Shown: piece by piece, positions 12,958 to 15,962 of the stretch | How positions within the stretch are numbered: position 1 is the first letter of the stretch | Layout: each line of letters starts with the position of its first letter | Source of the DNA: Candidatus Omnitrophota bacterium | GTDB taxonomy: Bacteria > Omnitrophota > Gorgyraeia > Duberdicusellales > 4484-171 | Direction: 5' to 3' | Assembly: GCA_028710385.1 (NCBI GenBank) | Contig: JAQTUC010000017.1 | Span: forward strand, 1 to 15,962 | DNA length: 15,962 nt | Translations under genes and position numbers: made by a program | The notes under the pieces: model-generated | Databases searched by the model: none | Told to the model about the DNA's origin: nothing | Seen by the model: only the letters and a program-made list of their open reading frames with translations

Positions 12958-15180
12958 TTACCTTGTCGTGGCAAAAGCCGTGTTTGAATAACCTGATGCG
13001 CCGTTCTTATTAATTGCGCGGATCCTGTAGTAATAAGTAGTCTGCCTTGCGAGCCCGGAATCGGTAAACGTCGGCCTGTTTGCCCTGCTTGTGCCCATAA
13101 GAGTAAATGGACCGGTTTCAGCCATAGCTCTTTCTATTTCAAAAGAAGTTTCGTTGCTTGAATTATCTTTCCATCTTAAGTATACGGTTGAAACTCCCTT
13201 GCTTGTTGTAAGATTCGTCGGCGCAACCGGAATATCCTGAGGGCCTGCGGTAACTCTAAGAGGCCTCATCATTTCATTGTCTTCGTGCTCAAGAATATGA
13301 CAGTGCCATACGAATTGCCCCGGAATATCAAACTTTGCTTTAACGCGGGTAATTTGTCCGGGATAAGCAATGACTGTATCTTTTGTGCCGGTTTCCCAAG
13401 GCTGCGGAAACGTAATCGCTCCTACTGTGCCGTATGCAGGATCAAATATTTCCCTGTTAACTACCTCAAACTGCACTTGATGAATATGTATAGGGTGCGC
13501 GTCAGCAGTAAAATCGTAGAACTCCCAAACTTCGGTATCACCGGATATAGGATTTTCGGTAATTGCGTCTGACCACATCATAGGCATGCCCATAGGCGAT
13601 GGCCCTGTAAGGTCAGTAGTGCCCAGCAATGACTGGGTAGGCCCCACTCCAGGAAGGACAGCGGAGTCTAACTCATTAAGTGACAAGTGCCTTGTGGTGA
13701 TTGCCGCTGGAAGCGCAGCTCTTGCAGGAAGAACCAATTGATTGGGAGGCGTGCTTGTATCTATACCTCTTTTAGCAACAACGCGAAATTGCATAACCTG
13801 GCCTGTCGTGTTTGGGTCAGCGGGAATAAACGGGCCGCCATTAAAAGGCTCGTCAGGGCCGATATTTTGCAAAACTATATTGCTGCCTACGGGAACATTT
13901 GTAAAATCAACAATCACGTCGGCTCTTTCTGCCTTAGCCATAAGCAATTGGTTAAGCTGAACGGGTGCCGGAAGAAATCCGCCGTCTGCGCCTATTTGCC
14001 AGAAAGGTAAATTATTGTCGAACTTTAAAATTAAAAATCTTGAACCGCTGCCGTTTAAAAATCTTAACCTATACCTGCGCTGCTCTACCTGAAGATACGG
14101 CCAGGTCTTACCATTAACAACTATAGTGTTTCCGAAAAACTCAGGATTCCATATGGGCGCCACATCAGTTGTGGGCGCGTATGGCCCGGTAAAACCGTCA
14201 AAATAAACACGACTGTCAGGATAGAAAAATGAGCCGTCCGAATTAAAACTGCGGTCCTGCACAACTATCGGTATCTCATAGAATCTCTGCCCGGCTATAG
14301 CATGCTCTTTCGGTGCAGGGCCGGGTAATTTGGCGCGGCCCCCGGAGAGAGTGCGCACCTCATCATCGTCTCCTCCCCTTATGAGATAAAACCCTGCTAG
14401 CCCGGTGTAAACATTGAGCCTGGTCATGCCAAGCGCGTGGTCATGATACCAAAGAGTTGTTGCTCTCTGGTCATTAGGATAATCAAAAATAGCCGTACCT
14501 GCCTGCCAATTTGCTCCTGTCGCAGCTATTCCTTTATTTATATCGTAGTAAGTTCCTGTTGTTGCGTAACCTTGCGGGATATTATTTGCCGCCGGAAGAT
14601 ACCAGGCTTCCGGATAACCGTCGCTTTCCTCGGCAACATGGCCTCCGTGCAAATGCGTTACTATAGGCACCGGGCCCACATAAGGAGCGTCACTTGTGCC
14701 ACGCATATCCCTTCCTGAAATACCTCCCACTGGGTTTGCCCAATGAAGTGTCTGATCAACCGGGAAAAGATGCGGTAAAAAATTACCATTTGCATCCAGC
14801 AATTCATTAATCCATTTTACTCTTATGGGTTTGTTGTTTTTTGCCTCAATTGTAAATGCGGGATAATTAAATGTCTGGGGATTCTGCTCCGAACCATAAC
14901 CCCACACAGTTGTCTGAGGCATTCCGGTTGGAAGTATCTGCTGGGTAAACTGCCTTACCGCAATTTCGTAATAATCCGCTATCTTCCTTTTTTCTGTCTG
15001 AACCTGTCCGGTTTTAGGCATTACCGGAGGAATAACAAGAGAGTCCTGATATTTAGGTATAAGGGTAGGGTCCTGAGTCGGCTGGCTTTGCGCAAACGCA
15101 AAATTGCCGGCGCAGACAGAAAAAACAGCCACAAAAGCTGTTGCCAAAAATAAAGTCTTAGCCAATGATTTCCTGCACAC
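12958..15180 (-). CDS. Secreted multicopper oxidase with C-terminal fibronectin type III domain
   Basis: This 740-residue enzyme starts at a GTG (15180) with a near-perfect AAAGGAGGTG six bases upstream. A Sec signal peptide (about 1-30, probable cleavage after AFA) lacks twin arginines. All four copper motifs are present: HLH 176-178, HDH 246-248, HPIHIH 562-567 and HCHILEHEDNEM 626-637. The type 1 copper ligands are His562, Cys627, His632 and Met637; the trinuclear centre uses the remaining His residues. The arrangement resembles CotA/bilirubin oxidase-type laccases, which couple four one-electron oxidations to reduction of O2 to water. Residues about 650-740 form a fibronectin type III domain (RWKDNSS, FEIERA, TYYYRIRAINKNG), unusual in this family and likely for surface or carbohydrate attachment. 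It follows the copper ATPase, so Cu(I) detoxification in the periplasm is plausible; phenol or metal oxidation is an alternative. Confidence 0.93.
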   Translation of the reverse strand: MCRKSLAKTLFLATAFVAVFSVCAGNFAFAQSQPTQDPTLIPKYQDSLVIPPVMPKTGQVQTEKRKIADYYEIAVRQFTQQILPTGMPQTTVWGYGSEQNPQTFNYPAFTIEAKNNKPIRVKWINELLDANGNFLPHLFPVDQTLHWANPVGGISGRDMRGTSDAPYVGPVPIVTHLHGGHVAEESDGYPEAWYLPAANNIPQGYATTGTYYDINKGIAATGANWQAGTAIFDYPNDQRATTLWYHDHALGMTRLNVYTGLAGFYLIRGGDDDEVRTLSGGRAKLPGPAPKEHAIAGQRFYEIPIVVQDRSFNSDGSFFYPDSRVYFDGFTGPYAPTTDVAPIWNPEFFGNTIVVNGKTWPYLQVEQRRYRLRFLNGSGSRFLILKFDNNLPFWQIGADGGFLPAPVQLNQLLMAKAERADVIVDFTNVPVGSNIVLQNIGPDEPFNGGPFIPADPNTTGQVMQFRVVAKRGIDTSTPPNQLVLPARAALPAAITTRHLSLNELDSAVLPGVGPTQSLLGTTDLTGPSPMGMPMMWSDAITENPISGDTEVWEFYDFTADAHPIHIHQVQFEVVNREIFDPAYGTVGAITFPQPWETGTKDTVIAYPGQITRVKAKFDIPGQFVWHCHILEHEDNEMMRPLRVTAGPQDIPVAPTNLTTSKGVSTVYLRWKDNSSNETSFEIERAMAETGPFTLMGTSRANRPTFTDSGLARQTTYYYRIRAINKNGASGYSNTAFATTR

Positions 15181-15184
15181 AACG

Positions 15185-15194
15185 CACCTCCTTT
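15185..15194 (-). promoter_or_regulatory. Ribosome binding site that fixes a GTG start
   Basis: AAAGGAGGTG is nearly fully complementary to the 16S rRNA 3' end and lies six bases before the GTG at 15180. It supports that non-ATG start, which gives a complete signal peptide. Confidence 0.8.
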
Positions 15195-15314
15195 ACTTGG
15201 GTTAAAAAATTAATATTACGTATTTCTCCTTATGCATTTATCTCAATTGTAAGTGCGGCTCAAAAAACAAACAAGAATACGTTTCTGCTGTTTTCTGATT
15301 GTTTTCGTTACAGA

Positions 15315-15344
15315 ATAAAATCAATATTAAAAAGAAAATGACAA
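15315..15344 (-). promoter_or_regulatory. Possible promoter for the multicopper oxidase
   Basis: On the minus strand TTGTCA (15344-15339) and TTTTAT (15320-15315) are 18 bases apart, matching five and four of six consensus positions. It would give a leader of about 130 bases. No CueR- or CopY-type operator is apparent in 15181-15419, so the oxidase may instead be cotranscribed with the ATPase. Confidence 0.3.
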
Positions 15345-15419
15345 GTGCGTTAAGAAGGGCTTAGGGTTTTTCAAAGAAAGTTTTATTTGAAGAATGGCTC
15401 AAGCAAACGCGAGTGAATG

Positions 15420-15962
15420 TTACGCAGATTGAAGTTTAAGATTACGCAGCCTTAAAGAATTTCCTATAACCGAAACGGAGCTGAAACTCATCGCGGCACC
15501 CGCAATCATAGGATTTAGAAGCAGCCCGAAAAACGGATATAATACGCCTGCCGCAACAGGAATACATACGATATTGTATATGAATGCGAAGAAAAGATTT
15601 TCTCTTATGTTACGCATAATGCTTTTACTAAGATAAAGCGTTTTAACAATTCCGTTAAGGTCGCCCTTTACAAGAGTAATGCCTGCGCTTTGAATTGCAA
15701 CGTCAGTTCCTGTGCCCATGGCAATCCCCACACTTGCTGCTGCCAGCGCAGGCGCGTCATTAATACCGTCTCCCGCAACCATTACGTTCAAGCCTTTATT
15801 CTTTAACATAGTGACAATTTCCAGTTTCTCTTTCGGCGAAGCTCCCGAATAAACACTCTTAATATTTAATTGCCCGGCTATTGCGTGCGCTGTTTTATCG
15901 TTATCTCCGGTAAGCATGATAATTTTAATCCCCATTTTATGCAGCTGGTTTACGGCAACGGG
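15420..15962 (-). CDS. copA: Cu(I)-exporting P-type ATPase, C-terminal part (cut by window edge)
   Basis: The visible 180 residues begin in the phosphorylation domain at PVAVNQLHKMGIK and run to the natural C-terminus. The open frame continues past the ATG at 15935 to the window edge, so that ATG is internal. Visible motifs are MLTGDN, SPKEK and GDGINDAPALAAA, the hinge that binds the phosphorylated Asp region and Mg. The last two membrane helices carry the PIB-1 copper signatures: the YN pair in FAFIYNIV and the MxxSS motif in GAAMSFSSVSVIGN. CopA pumps cytosolic Cu(I) across the inner membrane at the cost of ATP. The following gene is a periplasmic multicopper oxidase that could oxidise exported Cu(I). 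The metal-binding N-terminus, CPC and DKTGT motifs lie outside the window. Confidence 0.9.
   Translation of the reverse strand, partial: PVAVNQLHKMGIKIIMLTGDNDKTAHAIAGQLNIKSVYSGASPKEKLEIVTMLKNKGLNVMVAGDGINDAPALAAASVGIAMGTGTDVAIQSAGITLVKGDLNGIVKTLYLSKSIMRNIRENLFFAFIYNIVCIPVAAGVLYPFFGLLLNPMIAGAAMSFSSVSVIGNSLRLRNLKLQSA

Noticed and set aside
15376..15397. TTCAAA/TTTGAA inverted repeat after the copper ATPase
   Set aside because: The stem is short and AT-rich with no T-run on the minus strand, so it is not a convincing terminator.
15420..15935. ATG at 15935 as the start of a short 171-residue protein
   Set aside because: The frame is open to the window edge and the preceding codons continue the CopA sequence, so this Met is internal.
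1..15962. Search for CRISPR arrays, insertion sequences, tRNA or rRNA genes
   Set aside because: I see no regularly spaced repeats, transposase-like frames, terminal inverted repeats with duplications, or conserved RNA gene motifs.

Overview
Every gene I can support in this window is read from the minus strand. The sequence is moderately AT-rich, with bacterial Shine-Dalgarno sites, a Sec signal peptide, a lipobox lipoprotein, a Cu(I) P-type ATPase, a periplasmic-type multicopper oxidase and very large multi-PAS kinases. This suggests a Gram-negative-type environmental bacterium with a large sensory repertoire. The mix resembles candidate-phylum genomes such as Elusimicrobiota or Omnitrophota, but that placement is only an impression; no rRNA, tRNA or other reliable marker is present.

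Layout from right to left, which is the direction of transcription. (1) 15962-12958: copper module. It holds the C-terminal part of a CopA-type Cu(I)-exporting ATPase cut by the window edge, then a secreted three-domain multicopper oxidase with an extra C-terminal fibronectin type III domain. (2) 12762-11171: a radical SAM protein of the ArsS (arsenosugar biosynthesis, Cys-rich) family, then a small lipoprotein preceded by two tandem hairpins. (3) 10985-3827: a tight three-gene signalling operon. It encodes a 1566-residue membrane sensor kinase (Cache, HAMP, five PAS domains, GAF, PAS, HisKA, HATPase), an Rcp1-type single-domain response regulator, and a REC-PAS-PAS-histidine kinase, and it ends at a hairpin plus T-tract terminator. 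No DNA-binding output domain is encoded in it. (4) 3565-356: a 1069-residue protein that joins an N-terminal membrane anchor, about 215 residues of coiled coil and a Pro/Glu/Lys-rich linker to a complete translation elongation factor G. (5) 355-1: a non-coding region with a consensus sigma70 promoter and a self-complementary leader, leading to the first 19 codons of a small Cys/His-containing protein cut by the left edge.

The most unusual item is the membrane-anchored EF-G. All GTPase motifs (G1, switch I, G3, G4, G5) and the domain IV landmarks are intact, so the sequence predicts a working translocase-type GTPase held at the inner membrane on a long coiled-coil stalk. It sits alone, away from the usual rpsL-rpsG-fusA-tuf setting. 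It has its own likely promoter and a LacI/cre-like operator palindrome upstream, which points to a regulated paralogue rather than the housekeeping copy. Other items to note are the structured leaders at 122-235 and 11654-11749, a short motif repeated three times in intergenic DNA, recently duplicated PAS domains, and two Cys-rich PAS domains in the large kinase.
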